Source: a bacterium A37T11
Lineage (GTDB): Bacteria; Bacteroidota; Bacteroidia; Sphingobacteriales; Sphingobacteriaceae
Reading direction: 5' to 3'
DNA length: 64,000 bases
Assembly (NCBI GenBank): GCA_900109895.1
Contig: FOBR01000005.1
Coordinates: forward strand, 222,498-286,497
The translations under genes were made by a program, and so were the position numbers. This document shows, piece by piece, positions 42,848 to 51,773 of this stretch. Position 1 is the stretch's first letter; each line of letters starts with the position of its first letter. Under the pieces are notes generated by a model. That model was not told the DNA's origin and made no database searches. It saw only the letters and a program-made list of their open reading frames with translations.

Positions 42848-45800
42848 ATGAACTATAAAGATGTACTTCCTATCGCTTTTTTTAGCCTTTTAACAATGGT
42901 TGCATACCCTCAAAACGGACGAACGGCTGGTGGAACCGTTATTTCACAAAGTGACCATGCACCCCTTGAAGGGGTAACCATACAAAGCAAGTTGTTGCAT
43001 AATAAATCCTTTACAGACAAGAACGGCCACTTTACCATAAGGATCAATGTTGTGCCAGACACGCTTGTCTTTTCCTTTGTTGGCTTCGAAACAGAAAGGG
43101 TGCCCCTCTCGAAAGCCACAACCGGAACATTGATAATATCCCTTAAGCCTACGTCTGTCTTTCTTGATGAAGCTGAAGTACGCCTCAATACAGGGATAAG
43201 CAGTATCTCTAAATTGCAGGCAACGGGATCGTTTTCACATATCAGTAATAAGCTATTCAATGAACAGGTCGGTACAAATGTATTGGATAGACTGAAGTAT
43301 ATTTCTAATGGGGTTGTTGAGGTTACCCGGCAAGGTGTGCTCAATGGGCAGATTCTTATCCGGGGGTTCAGCACGTTCAGCCAAAGTATCCAAAAGCCAC
43401 TTATTATTCTCGATAATTTTGAATACCAGGGAGACCTTAACAATATAAATCCAAATGAAGTTTCAGATGTCACCATTTTGAAAGACGCAGCAGCCTCCGC
43501 TATATGGGGTGCGAAAGCAGGTAATGGGGTTATAGTAATCACGACTAAAAAGGCCAGGCTTCGGCAAAAACCAACCATCGCTTTTTCCAGTAATGTTTCT
43601 TTTGTCGAAAAACCCGATCTTTTTCAGCTTAAGTCAATGAGTACTTCCGATCTAATCGATGTAGAGCAATACCTTTTTAGTCAAAAATACCGTTTCGCAG
43701 ATACTGCAAGGTTCAACCATCCGGCATTTACACCGGTATATGAGATCTTGTTCGATCGATTAAAGGGAAAGATTTCTGAGGAGACGGCAAACAGCCAGAT
43801 CGATGAATTGCGCAACATCGATGCAAGGAAGGCATACGAGGACATCTTTTATCGTGGTGCACTCAATCAACAGTATGCGCTAAGTTTTCAGGCTGGCTCG
43901 GATAAAAGTACATTGGTGGCTTCCGCCGGGATAGATAGAAACACGGATGAGCATTATGGCACCTATCATAGGTTGAATCTGCGCATCGCCAATACGTATC
44001 AGGTGAGCAGGAAGATTGCCGCCAGCGCTGATGTTTTGTATACGCATAGCAACAGCACACAAGGACGCCCTTCTTACGGCACGATCCGGCCTGCCAGTTT
44101 TGACCTGCCGCTCTATACCCGCTTCCGTGACGATGCCGGAACGGATTTGCCCGCATATATTTATTACAGGCAAGGCTACATTGATACGATAGGTGCCGGC
44201 AAGCTGCTGGACTGGCGTTATTTCCCGTCAAACGATTTCAATAATTTGGATGCCATCAGCATTGTCAAGGACCTCCATGCCGTTGCAGGCTTAACTTACA
44301 AGCCATTACCGTGGCTCAACCTGGATATTAAATACAGGCATGAACTTCAACAGGTGGATGGCAACAACCACTATGGAGAAGAAAGCTATTTTGTAAGGGA
44401 CTTGGTGAACGGGTACAGCCAATTGGTTAACGGGAACATCATGACTCCGGTTCCACAAGGGGATATCCTGGATTTAAATAATCATCAAATAACTGCGAAG
44501 AACCTTCGTGGACAGTTAAATATTGCCAAAACCTGGGTCAATCACGATGTAACAGCCCTGCTCGGCACTGAATCTTCAGAAACCATATCCTCGTCAAACA
44601 GCTACCGGACGTATGGCTATGATCCCGCTATCCTTACCTATAAGAATGTTGATTTCGCCAACAATTATCCACATTATATACTGGGTTCAAGAATTTATAT
44701 CCCGGACAATCGCAATTTCATCAGGACAAATACCAGGTTTTTGTCTTTCTATGGTAATGGGGCTTACACATTCCGGAAGAAATATACCCTATCTATGAGT
44801 GCCAGGCGTGATGCGTCAAATCTATTTGGCGTTAAAACGAATGACAAATGGAAACCGCTTTGGTCGCTAGGAGGAAGTTATGATATTTCCAAGGAGCCTT
44901 TTTACCACGTGCTGCTTATTCCCTATCTTAAAATCAGGCTCTCCTATGGAAAGCAAGGCAACATCGACCCCAGTATGGTGGCAGTGACAACAATGAGTTA
45001 TCGGGGTACCAATCCTTATTTGATGCAACCTTATGCACAGATCGATAATCGCCCCAACCCTGAATTGAAATGGGAAGAAGTGAGCATGTTGAACGCAGGC
45101 TTGGATTTTGGCAGTAAAGATAGCCGTGTTACCGGCTCTTTTGATTACTTCAGGAAAAGAATGTCTGATCTGTATGCTTCTGTACCCATGGACAAAACCA
45201 CGGGTGTTTCCAGCATTATCAGGAACGTGGGCAATGGCTTTGGCCAGGGGTTTGACCTTGAACTGAACACGCGCAATTTAAGCGGTCCGCTAACGTGGAA
45301 CAGTTCCCTTAACTTCAGTTATTTTACGGCCAACGTACTTAATAACGGGAGGGAACCATCAGAACTTGCGTCAGACTACGTGATCGGTGCAGGCGGGTTA
45401 AGGCCCGGGTATCCTTTTTACGGAATGTTCGCTTTCCCTTGGGCAGGCCTGAGCCAGGCAGACGGATCCCCGATGGGATATTTAAATGGGGAGGTTAGCA
45501 CGGATTATAATGAGATGTTGACAAACGGGAAAGTGAGCGACCTTAAATATGTAGGGTCTGCCCATCCGGAAATTTACGGGTCATTGGGCAACCAGTTGAA
45601 TTGGGACAATTTTTCATTGGCTTTCCGGCTGACATTCAAATTTAATTATTTCTTCAAGCGCGAGTCGATCTCCTATAGCGGGCTTGTGAGCAGGTTAAGC
45701 GGTCACTCCGACTATACCCTGAGATGGCAGCGTCCCGGCGATGAATCAATTACCGATGTCCCGTCTTTTCAATATCCTGCACCCGCAGCACGTGATCAGT

Positions 45801-46042
45801 TTTATCAGAATGCAGAAATATTGGTAAACAAAGGCGACCACATACGCTTTCAATACATTAATATCAGCTATACACTCAGGGCGAAGGACAACCCTTGGCT
45901 CCCTGTAAACAACCTGAACATATTCTTGGTAGCCAACAATCTTGGCATTGTCTGGAGGGCAAATAAACTGGGCCTTGATCCCGATTATCCTGAACTTAGG
46001 CCATCCAGGACCTTATCCATAGGATTGAACTTGACTTACTAA
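42848..46042 (+). CDS. SusC/RagA TonB-dependent porin
   Basis: The 1064-residue outer-membrane protein has a signal peptide (about 1-22, MNYKDVLPIAFFSLLTMVAY), a carboxypeptidase-like regulatory domain (about 27-100, VISQSDHAPLEGVTIQSKLL), the plug with QILIRGFSTFSQSIQKPLII and DVTILKDAAASAIWGAKAGN, and the barrel ending SRTLSIGLNLTY. No STN domain is present, so unlike the first SusC it should not signal to a sigma factor. It imports a substrate captured by the SusD product, whose ATG follows directly (TAA ATG, no gap). Confidence 0.95.
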   Translation: MNYKDVLPIAFFSLLTMVAYPQNGRTAGGTVISQSDHAPLEGVTIQSKLLHNKSFTDKNGHFTIRINVVPDTLVFSFVGFETERVPLSKATTGTLIISLKPTSVFLDEAEVRLNTGISSISKLQATGSFSHISNKLFNEQVGTNVLDRLKYISNGVVEVTRQGVLNGQILIRGFSTFSQSIQKPLIILDNFEYQGDLNNINPNEVSDVTILKDAAASAIWGAKAGNGVIVITTKKARLRQKPTIAFSSNVSFVEKPDLFQLKSMSTSDLIDVEQYLFSQKYRFADTARFNHPAFTPVYEILFDRLKGKISEETANSQIDELRNIDARKAYEDIFYRGALNQQYALSFQAGSDKSTLVASAGIDRNTDEHYGTYHRLNLRIANTYQVSRKIAASADVLYTHSNSTQGRPSYGTIRPASFDLPLYTRFRDDAGTDLPAYIYYRQGYIDTIGAGKLLDWRYFPSNDFNNLDAISIVKDLHAVAGLTYKPLPWLNLDIKYRHELQQVDGNNHYGEESYFVRDLVNGYSQLVNGNIMTPVPQGDILDLNNHQITAKNLRGQLNIAKTWVNHDVTALLGTESSETISSSNSYRTYGYDPAILTYKNVDFANNYPHYILGSRIYIPDNRNFIRTNTRFLSFYGNGAYTFRKKYTLSMSARRDASNLFGVKTNDKWKPLWSLGGSYDISKEPFYHVLLIPYLKIRLSYGKQGNIDPSMVAVTTMSYRGTNPYLMQPYAQIDNRPNPELKWEEVSMLNAGLDFGSKDSRVTGSFDYFRKRMSDLYASVPMDKTTGVSSIIRNVGNGFGQGFDLELNTRNLSGPLTWNSSLNFSYFTANVLNNGREPSELASDYVIGAGGLRPGYPFYGMFAFPWAGLSQADGSPMGYLNGEVSTDYNEMLTNGKVSDLKYVGSAHPEIYGSLGNQLNWDNFSLAFRLTFKFNYFFKRESISYSGLVSRLSGHSDYTLRWQRPGDESITDVPSFQYPAPAARDQFYQNAEILVNKGDHIRFQYINISYTLRAKDNPWLPVNNLNIFLVANNLGIVWRANKLGLDPDYPELRPSRTLSIGLNLTY

Positions 46043-47410
46043 ATGATAATTGACATGAACAGAATTTTTATAATGGGCATATTGCCGGTATTATTTCTAT
46101 GCGGCTGCAATAAATTTCTGGACGAGAAATCTGACCAGAAATTGGTTACGCCTACCAAGATTGAAGATTTACAGGCACTGCTTAATAACCATATCCGGAA
46201 TAGTGACCGGTGGGTCTATTCGCCGGTTAGTTGTGCAGACGAATATTTTCTTACCCAGGATAACTACGGACAGTTGGACGAGTATCAGCGTAATATGTAC
46301 ACATGGTCGGGGGCATATTACAACGATCCCACAGCCGCGACAAACGACTGGATAACCCTGTATGACCTGATATATGTGACAAATGTTATCTTGTCAGGCC
46401 TGGAAAATGTGGAGAGATCGGTGTCAAATGCCAAAGAATGGGATGATGTGAAGGGCCAGGCGTTATTTTTAAGATCGTATGCTTTTTTCACGGCTGCAAC
46501 TATTTATTCCCCTGCTTATGACCCGGCAACCGCGGCCAGTGATCTGGGTGTTGTCCTGCGGGTAGACCCTGACTTTAATATTCCGTCTATAAGGTCATCA
46601 GTCAACCAAACATACGAATTAATCGTGCATGACCTAAAAGAATCCCTGGCATTATTGCCGCCTGTTTCCATTCATCCGGTGAGGGCAGGAAAAGTCGCAG
46701 CCTTGGGCCTTCTCTCGCGGGTATATTTATCCATGAATGCACCGGATAGTTGTTTAACGTATGCGGACGAGTGTTTGAGTATAAAAAGCGACTTAATGGA
46801 CTACAACAATAGCCCTTCAATTAAGATAACTGCACAATATCCGTTCAACCGGTTTAATCCTGAAGTGATTTTTGATGTAAAGGGTGGCCGACCGGTGCAT
46901 CTGACAAACGCCTATATTAATAAGGAATTGTACGATAGCTACGAAGAAATGGACTTGCGTAAAGAATTATTCCATCGGGGAGCGGAGGCTATCAATGATT
47001 TCAAAGGGACTTATAGTGGAACCATTGGGTTATTTTATGGCATCGCCACCGATGAAATTTATTTAAATCGTGCGGAGAGCTATGCCAGGCTCGGAAAAAC
47101 GAAGGCGGCAATAGATGACTTGAACACCCTTTTGATCAAGCGATGGAAAACAGATAATCCTTTTGTGCCGTTAAATGCATCTACGCAAGATGAGGCGATC
47201 GGCTTAATATTAAATGAGCGAAAAAAAGAATTGGTTTTCAGGGGCCTGAGGTGGATGGATTTAAAGCGGCTTAACAAAGCCGGGGCGGAAATTACCATCA
47301 CCAGAAAGCTAGAAGAAGGTTTTATTAACTTGCTTCCAAACAGCTCCCGGTATGCCATGCCCATTCCGGAAGACATTATTGTGTTGACAGGTATGGAACA
47401 GAATAATTAA
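46043..47410 (+). CDS. SusD/RagB family lipoprotein
   Basis: The 455-residue lipoprotein begins with MNRIFIMGILPVLFLCGC (lipobox cysteine) at about residue 22 of the long frame. The N-terminal SusD-like region has KFLDEKSDQKLVTPTKIEDL, the helix VKGQALFLRSYAFFTAATIY and NQTYELIVHDLKESLALL; the C-terminal region ends with ERKKELVFRGLRWMDLKRLN and NSSRYAMPIPEDII. It should be the surface glycan- or nutrient-binding partner of the preceding SusC. The ATG directly follows the SusC stop. The gene ends 17 bp before a strong terminator. Confidence 0.93.
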   Translation: MIIDMNRIFIMGILPVLFLCGCNKFLDEKSDQKLVTPTKIEDLQALLNNHIRNSDRWVYSPVSCADEYFLTQDNYGQLDEYQRNMYTWSGAYYNDPTAATNDWITLYDLIYVTNVILSGLENVERSVSNAKEWDDVKGQALFLRSYAFFTAATIYSPAYDPATAASDLGVVLRVDPDFNIPSIRSSVNQTYELIVHDLKESLALLPPVSIHPVRAGKVAALGLLSRVYLSMNAPDSCLTYADECLSIKSDLMDYNNSPSIKITAQYPFNRFNPEVIFDVKGGRPVHLTNAYINKELYDSYEEMDLRKELFHRGAEAINDFKGTYSGTIGLFYGIATDEIYLNRAESYARLGKTKAAIDDLNTLLIKRWKTDNPFVPLNASTQDEAIGLILNERKKELVFRGLRWMDLKRLNKAGAEITITRKLEEGFINLLPNSSRYAMPIPEDIIVLTGMEQNN

Positions 47411-47426
47411 CCTAAATCTTAGATAA

Positions 47427-47457
47427 AAAAGGCGGGCTCAATTTTGGCCCGCCTTTT
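47427..47457 (+). terminator. Strong rho-independent terminator of the TlpA-SusC-SusD operon
   Basis: AAAAGGCGGGC (47427-47437) and GCCCGCCTTTT (47447-47457) form an 11-bp stem with a 9-nt loop and a following T-rich tail. It closes the operon and may act for the convergent gene too. Confidence 0.9.
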
Positions 47458-47483
47458 ATTGGCATTAAGTTGATCTTTCGCAT

Positions 47484-48023
47484 TTAATTCCTGGAATAAA
47501 ATGCATTGTCATTCACAAAATCGGTAACGCTTGAAGGATCATCGTCATAAAGACTGGTTAAGTACTGATTTAGTTTTTCCTCCATAGAAAGACCCGGATC
47601 TGTGGAAAGTAATGATTCGTCTACCTGCAACACGCATATGTGTGCACTGCCGCCGCAGTCGGTAGGATTTGTTTGCTGAGCCCAATTGCCTTCTATAATG
47701 TAAGCAGCCGGCGTATAGGTATTATTATCGTAATAAAAATACACATAGTTCTGCTTTTTGGAAAGCAATTCTTGCCCGGCTTTCTTCTTTTCAGTGGTTT
47801 TTGCTACCTCCATTGCTTTTGCAAGCTTTGCAGAAACCACGATAGCCGATTTGACTTCTTTGGCCGGGCTAACAACCTCTGTTGCGTCAGCAGCTTTTGC
47901 TGTTGCTATTCCCTGTGCAAAGCCGGAGCCAGCCAGGAACATCAACACAAAACTTACGATGAAGGCGAGCATTAAATCTTTTGCACTCAAGCCTTCGTTA
48001 TTGACCGTATTTGTCATACGCAT
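47484..48023 (-). CDS. Exported protein of unknown function, DUF6520-like end
   Basis: The 179-residue product has a signal-like hydrophobic stretch (about 17-37, LMLAFIVSFVLMFLAGSGFAQ), an Ala/Lys-rich linker, and a beta-like end (YVYFYYDNNTYTPAAYIIEG, NPTDCGGSAHICVL) with two cysteines. The cysteine motif reminds me of the short DUF6520 exported proteins of Bacteroidota, but this one is longer. It faces the TlpA-SusC-SusD operon convergently, with the terminator between them. Function unknown. Confidence 0.65.
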   Translation of the reverse strand: MRMTNTVNNEGLSAKDLMLAFIVSFVLMFLAGSGFAQGIATAKAADATEVVSPAKEVKSAIVVSAKLAKAMEVAKTTEKKKAGQELLSKKQNYVYFYYDNNTYTPAAYIIEGNWAQQTNPTDCGGSAHICVLQVDESLLSTDPGLSMEEKLNQYLTSLYDDDPSSVTDFVNDNAFYSRN

Positions 48024-48163
48024 GAACTTTTGTTTCCCTTATTTCGAAAAAAAGCATCCCAAAAAAATGTTAAATGAATATTTATTTTTCTCGCTGGCCT
48101 TTCGAAGCTGGCCTGGCTTGATAGGTATCCGCTTGGCGGAGCCTATCGGCGTTTTATTACCCA

Positions 48164-48406
48164 CTATGGTCTCCACAGCCTACGCTGAAACAACGCATTT
48201 TTACGGTCGTGAACAATACTATGCTTCATTTTGCTAGCCACTGGTTTGAAGGGAATGGGGCTGTCCATGAATTCCCCTATTTCTATCGGCCCTTTACGCC
48301 ATTTCGTCAGGCTGTCTCCGGGTTTGCCCACCATCCCAAAATAAAAGATCAGGAGGGCGATAAACATCGCGACCAGCATGCAGACGATATGTAGTGTCGT
48401 TTTCAT
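48164..48406 (-). CDS. Small protein with an N-terminal transmembrane segment
   Basis: The 80-residue frame starts MKTTLHIVCMLVAMFIALLI, one hydrophobic segment, followed by a short hydrophilic part with KPGDSLTKWRKGPIEIGEFM. It has the look of a single-pass membrane protein. No family recognised. It lies 140 bp upstream of the exported-protein gene on the same strand. The remaining gap to 48645 holds only an imperfect GC-rich hairpin near 48540. Confidence 0.5.
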   Translation of the reverse strand: MKTTLHIVCMLVAMFIALLIFYFGMVGKPGDSLTKWRKGPIEIGEFMDSPIPFKPVASKMKHSIVHDRKNALFQRRLWRP

Positions 48407-48645
48407 GTAGCAAGTATACGGCAGGATTTTACGGATTGAATAGAGTATATAAACTGCCTTTACGTACTGGAAACGCGGTTTTTCCAGACCCCCATAGGAT
48501 TGTCCGCATTATTTTTTGAGGAATACACTTGCTAAAAACAGCCCCTCCAACGATTGTGGGGGCCGTTTGAGTAGATTAATGTGCTTGAAAATATCCGGGG
48601 GTCTGAAAAAAGTGAAAAAATTTTAATGGTAAGGCTTAAAAAACG

Positions 48646-49473
48646 CTATATAGGGTCTTTAAAGCCATATTCCTTTTTTAGGTATTTTGCAATCTCATTG
48701 ATTTTGTCATACCATTTTTTTGCAGGCATATATAAGGCATTCTTATCGTGTTTGGTGAGGGTTTGCGCCGAAACCTCATTTCCGCTTTTACTGATATGGA
48801 CAGCAGCATAGGCTTCTGCTGCCTCCAGTTGTGTTTTATAAGGATATTCGCCGGTTTTTTGAAGCGTGATAAACCGGATGGCCATATCCCCGGCCAGGTT
48901 ATTCGTGCGCAAAACACTGTTTAATTCTGAATTTGCCACCTGTTTTTTGTACAAAAGTCGCTTTTCTTTATGCTTTAGGTACACCTCCATATGGACTTTC
49001 AAGGACTGGTTGGTAGGGTCAAAGGCCATTCCGGCTTTCGGATTATAATGACTGATGGTGTCTTCCCATTTCCAATAGCACGCCTCTTCTTCACCCTTGG
49101 CGGCAGCTGCTGCAAATTCGGCATCGCGCAATTCCCTCCAACGGTTAAAGATGCCCATGTAGTTGAAGTTATAATTGACAAAGGTTTCCAGCAAGTGGTC
49201 ATTCCAGCGGCTGCTCACCTTGTCACGCTGCAGGCGCATGCTTTCTCGTAATAATTGGGGGATATAGTGTTGATGAGGGTAAGACAATACCGGCAGTTTA
49301 TCTTCATCAAACAGGGCCCTGAAAGCACTTTTTATCTCGTGGCAGTAGGTAGTGGGCAGTTTTTTCTGCTCAATGGCCTGACAGATGAGAGGGATCTGTT
49401 GGTCGGCCAGCGCTTTGAGTGCTTCCCTGGCATCTCCCGGAAGTGGTGTATTGGCGTCAATGAATGTTTTCAT
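48646..49473 (-). CDS. Unknown soluble protein (275 residues)
   Basis: The protein has no signal peptide and is rich in charged residues and tryptophan/tyrosine. Segments such as SRWNDHLLETFVNYNFNYMG, KWEDTISHYNPKAGMAF and KLKKEYGFKDPI-like ends suggest an all-alpha globular protein. I recognise no family. It lies between two SusCD regions without any obvious functional partner. A ribosome-binding-like purine stretch is not obvious, but the ORF is uninterrupted and coding-like. Confidence 0.75.
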   Translation of the reverse strand: MKTFIDANTPLPGDAREALKALADQQIPLICQAIEQKKLPTTYCHEIKSAFRALFDEDKLPVLSYPHQHYIPQLLRESMRLQRDKVSSRWNDHLLETFVNYNFNYMGIFNRWRELRDAEFAAAAAKGEEEACYWKWEDTISHYNPKAGMAFDPTNQSLKVHMEVYLKHKEKRLLYKKQVANSELNSVLRTNNLAGDMAIRFITLQKTGEYPYKTQLEAAEAYAAVHISKSGNEVSAQTLTKHDKNALYMPAKKWYDKINEIAKYLKKEYGFKDPI

Positions 49474-49560
49474 ATGAACGTTTTTAGTAATTAGCTTTTA
49501 CAAAGGTAAAGCAGCTATTTGTCAAAAACGTATCAATGAGGACATGACCAAAAATGTTTT

Positions 49561-51744
49561 TTAATCAAACCATCCTGGATTTTGCCAATTTTCCCCTCCT
49601 AACCCTATGATTTTATTGACCTCACTTTTATCTATCGGATACAAAAGCCACTTGTCAGAGGAACAATTCCGGTTAGAAAAGTGGAAGCGGTTATAACGGA
49701 AGTTATCCTCAGTTTTTTCGATACGCATTCCGGTCACCAGTTGATCCGTTTGGTCCAGAATTTTCCAACGCCTTACATCAAAGTACCGATGTTCTTCAAA
49801 GGCGAGCTCTACCCGGCGTTCATTACGATATCTTTTTTGAAATTCATCGGTTGAAAGGCCTTCAGGTAAATCGGGCATTCCCGCGCGCTTTCGGATGGCA
49901 TTAACAGCATCACGGGCACTAAGGCCAAGATCATGATCGGTAATGATCGCATCCGGTCCGGATGATTGGTAGGCTGATTCAGCAAAGTTAAGATATACCT
50001 CTGCCAGCCTGAACAATCTTACTGCACCATCTGCATTATTAGATATGCCTGAAAGATAATTATTATACTTTCGGATATAATATCCGGTCCGTGTATATTT
50101 GTTGGTGCTGGTATTAGCAGAAATACCCTCCAGGCCACCAGCGTAGGTTTCTACTAACGAAGCGGCCTGAGTTTCTTCGCGCAGTTGAATATCACGTATT
50201 TGAACAGTAATGCCAGCGGTGCTACCCAAATCAAATCGGATAAAGTTACCGGCATCCCCCCATTTGAATTTCGCTACAGCACTGGAAATATCAATGGATT
50301 GTGTCGTCCAATCATCAGCAGCAGGGATATCTGATAGGGTGGTAGACCTGGATGCAGAAACTGGGCTGAAAAATAACTGGGGCTTTGAAATAGTGGCGGT
50401 ACTTTTGTAGGTAAAAGTTAGGTGCACGATCGGATATTTTTTAAGGGCACTGCTAAGCGTAGTGAAATTAATATGCGGATCACCTCCTGTTGTGCTGAGT
50501 TCATAGTAATCTGCATGGTTAACCACATCCAGGTTATTTGCACCTGCTTGAAAGTTCAATGGATAAACCGCACTTGCCTGTTCGTTTAACGTACGTGGAG
50601 CGCCATTGTAATAGATGGAGGCATAAAAGCGCGGATCACGTGCTGTGTATGGATGTGAAGGATCATAACCGGATGCTGCATTGATAATGGGTTGAAGATG
50701 ATTTGCATCTGAATACCCGTTTATAGCTGGCTGACCATTGGCCATTTCATAACTATCAATAAGTTCCTGGGTAGGGCAAGGCCCGGCTTTTAAGGAACCG
50801 CTTGTGGTGGGAAGTCCGGCATTTTTCCAAACCTGCAATTGCGTGCCTCCTTGATAAATGGTTTCTTTATCATATGACCGCTGGTCATTTGAACTGGTGA
50901 TGAAATATAAGGCATAGGCATTTTGGGCCACGGTTTGAACAGGCTGTTCGTCAAATAACTTATAATCATTTGCAAGTAGTGCCGATAAAGCTTCGGCATT
51001 AATCTCGGTAGCTTTTTTCCAGGTATAGGTACCGTCTGACCATAGGGGGCTGGCGGCATAGGTTACCGCTTCAGACTTTATAGCATACGCTACAGCCCGG
51101 GTCATCATGCCATATTGATTATTGTAGATGGCCCAATGAAATCCGTTTTCTGTGTCTGGTACTAATAATGCCGAGTCGCAATCTGATAAAATAGCATCCA
51201 CTACTTGTGAAAAGGATGCACGGCTGTCTTTGGAAAAGTCATGGTCTATTTCAAGCGGCTTAAGAAATAGGGGCACATGGGCATAACGCTTTATAAGTTG
51301 TAAATAATATAACGCCCGCAGCGTGCGCGCCTGCGCTACCCAGCCAGCTTTTTCTTCTGCTGACGCATATACGGTTGCAGTTTTCATACTTTCTATAAAA
51401 ACATTGCATTTACGGATGCCCTCGTATAACTTACCCCATGGCGTTCCATCGGCTGAATTTCCTCCGTAAGTTCCTGAGGTGATATTGCCGGCATACCAAT
51501 TGTTATAGGGCGAACCAGCTGTTTGATCATCGGCATCTTCTGCTTCGTCTGTATAAGACGAACGATCTATTCCTGGATGCGGGTCATATCCATAACAAGC
51601 ATTAAGGTATCCTCTTGTGCGATTATAGTCGCTAAAAACCTCATCCATCGTTACCTTACCATTGTTTGGTAAATCTAATTGTTTGTTGCAGGCACCTATT
51701 CCTGCCAATATAAAAATACCAAGTGTATAAAAAATCGCTTTCAT
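49561..51744 (-). CDS. SusD/RagB lipoprotein with an inserted beta-domain
   Basis: The 727-residue product is a SusD homologue that is about 150-200 residues longer than usual. A lipoprotein signal (ILAGIGACNKQLDLPNNGKV) leads into the SusD-like N-terminal domain (about 20-380). Residues about 403-525 look like an inserted beta-sandwich: IVHLTFTYKSTATISKPQLF, WTTQSIDISSAVAKFKWGDA and GITVQIRDIQLREE. Then the SusD C-terminus returns (AVRLFRLAEVYLNFAESAYQ, ERRVELAFEEHRYFDVRRWK) and ends NWQNPGWFD. The insert resembles carbohydrate-binding or surface glycan-binding modules. It is paired with the SusC gene 30 bp upstream on the same strand. Confidence 0.9.
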   Translation of the reverse strand: MKAIFYTLGIFILAGIGACNKQLDLPNNGKVTMDEVFSDYNRTRGYLNACYGYDPHPGIDRSSYTDEAEDADDQTAGSPYNNWYAGNITSGTYGGNSADGTPWGKLYEGIRKCNVFIESMKTATVYASAEEKAGWVAQARTLRALYYLQLIKRYAHVPLFLKPLEIDHDFSKDSRASFSQVVDAILSDCDSALLVPDTENGFHWAIYNNQYGMMTRAVAYAIKSEAVTYAASPLWSDGTYTWKKATEINAEALSALLANDYKLFDEQPVQTVAQNAYALYFITSSNDQRSYDKETIYQGGTQLQVWKNAGLPTTSGSLKAGPCPTQELIDSYEMANGQPAINGYSDANHLQPIINAASGYDPSHPYTARDPRFYASIYYNGAPRTLNEQASAVYPLNFQAGANNLDVVNHADYYELSTTGGDPHINFTTLSSALKKYPIVHLTFTYKSTATISKPQLFFSPVSASRSTTLSDIPAADDWTTQSIDISSAVAKFKWGDAGNFIRFDLGSTAGITVQIRDIQLREETQAASLVETYAGGLEGISANTSTNKYTRTGYYIRKYNNYLSGISNNADGAVRLFRLAEVYLNFAESAYQSSGPDAIITDHDLGLSARDAVNAIRKRAGMPDLPEGLSTDEFQKRYRNERRVELAFEEHRYFDVRRWKILDQTDQLVTGMRIEKTEDNFRYNRFHFSNRNCSSDKWLLYPIDKSEVNKIIGLGGENWQNPGWFD

Positions 51745-51773
51745 CGTTCTTCTGATTAATTCAACGTCTCTTT

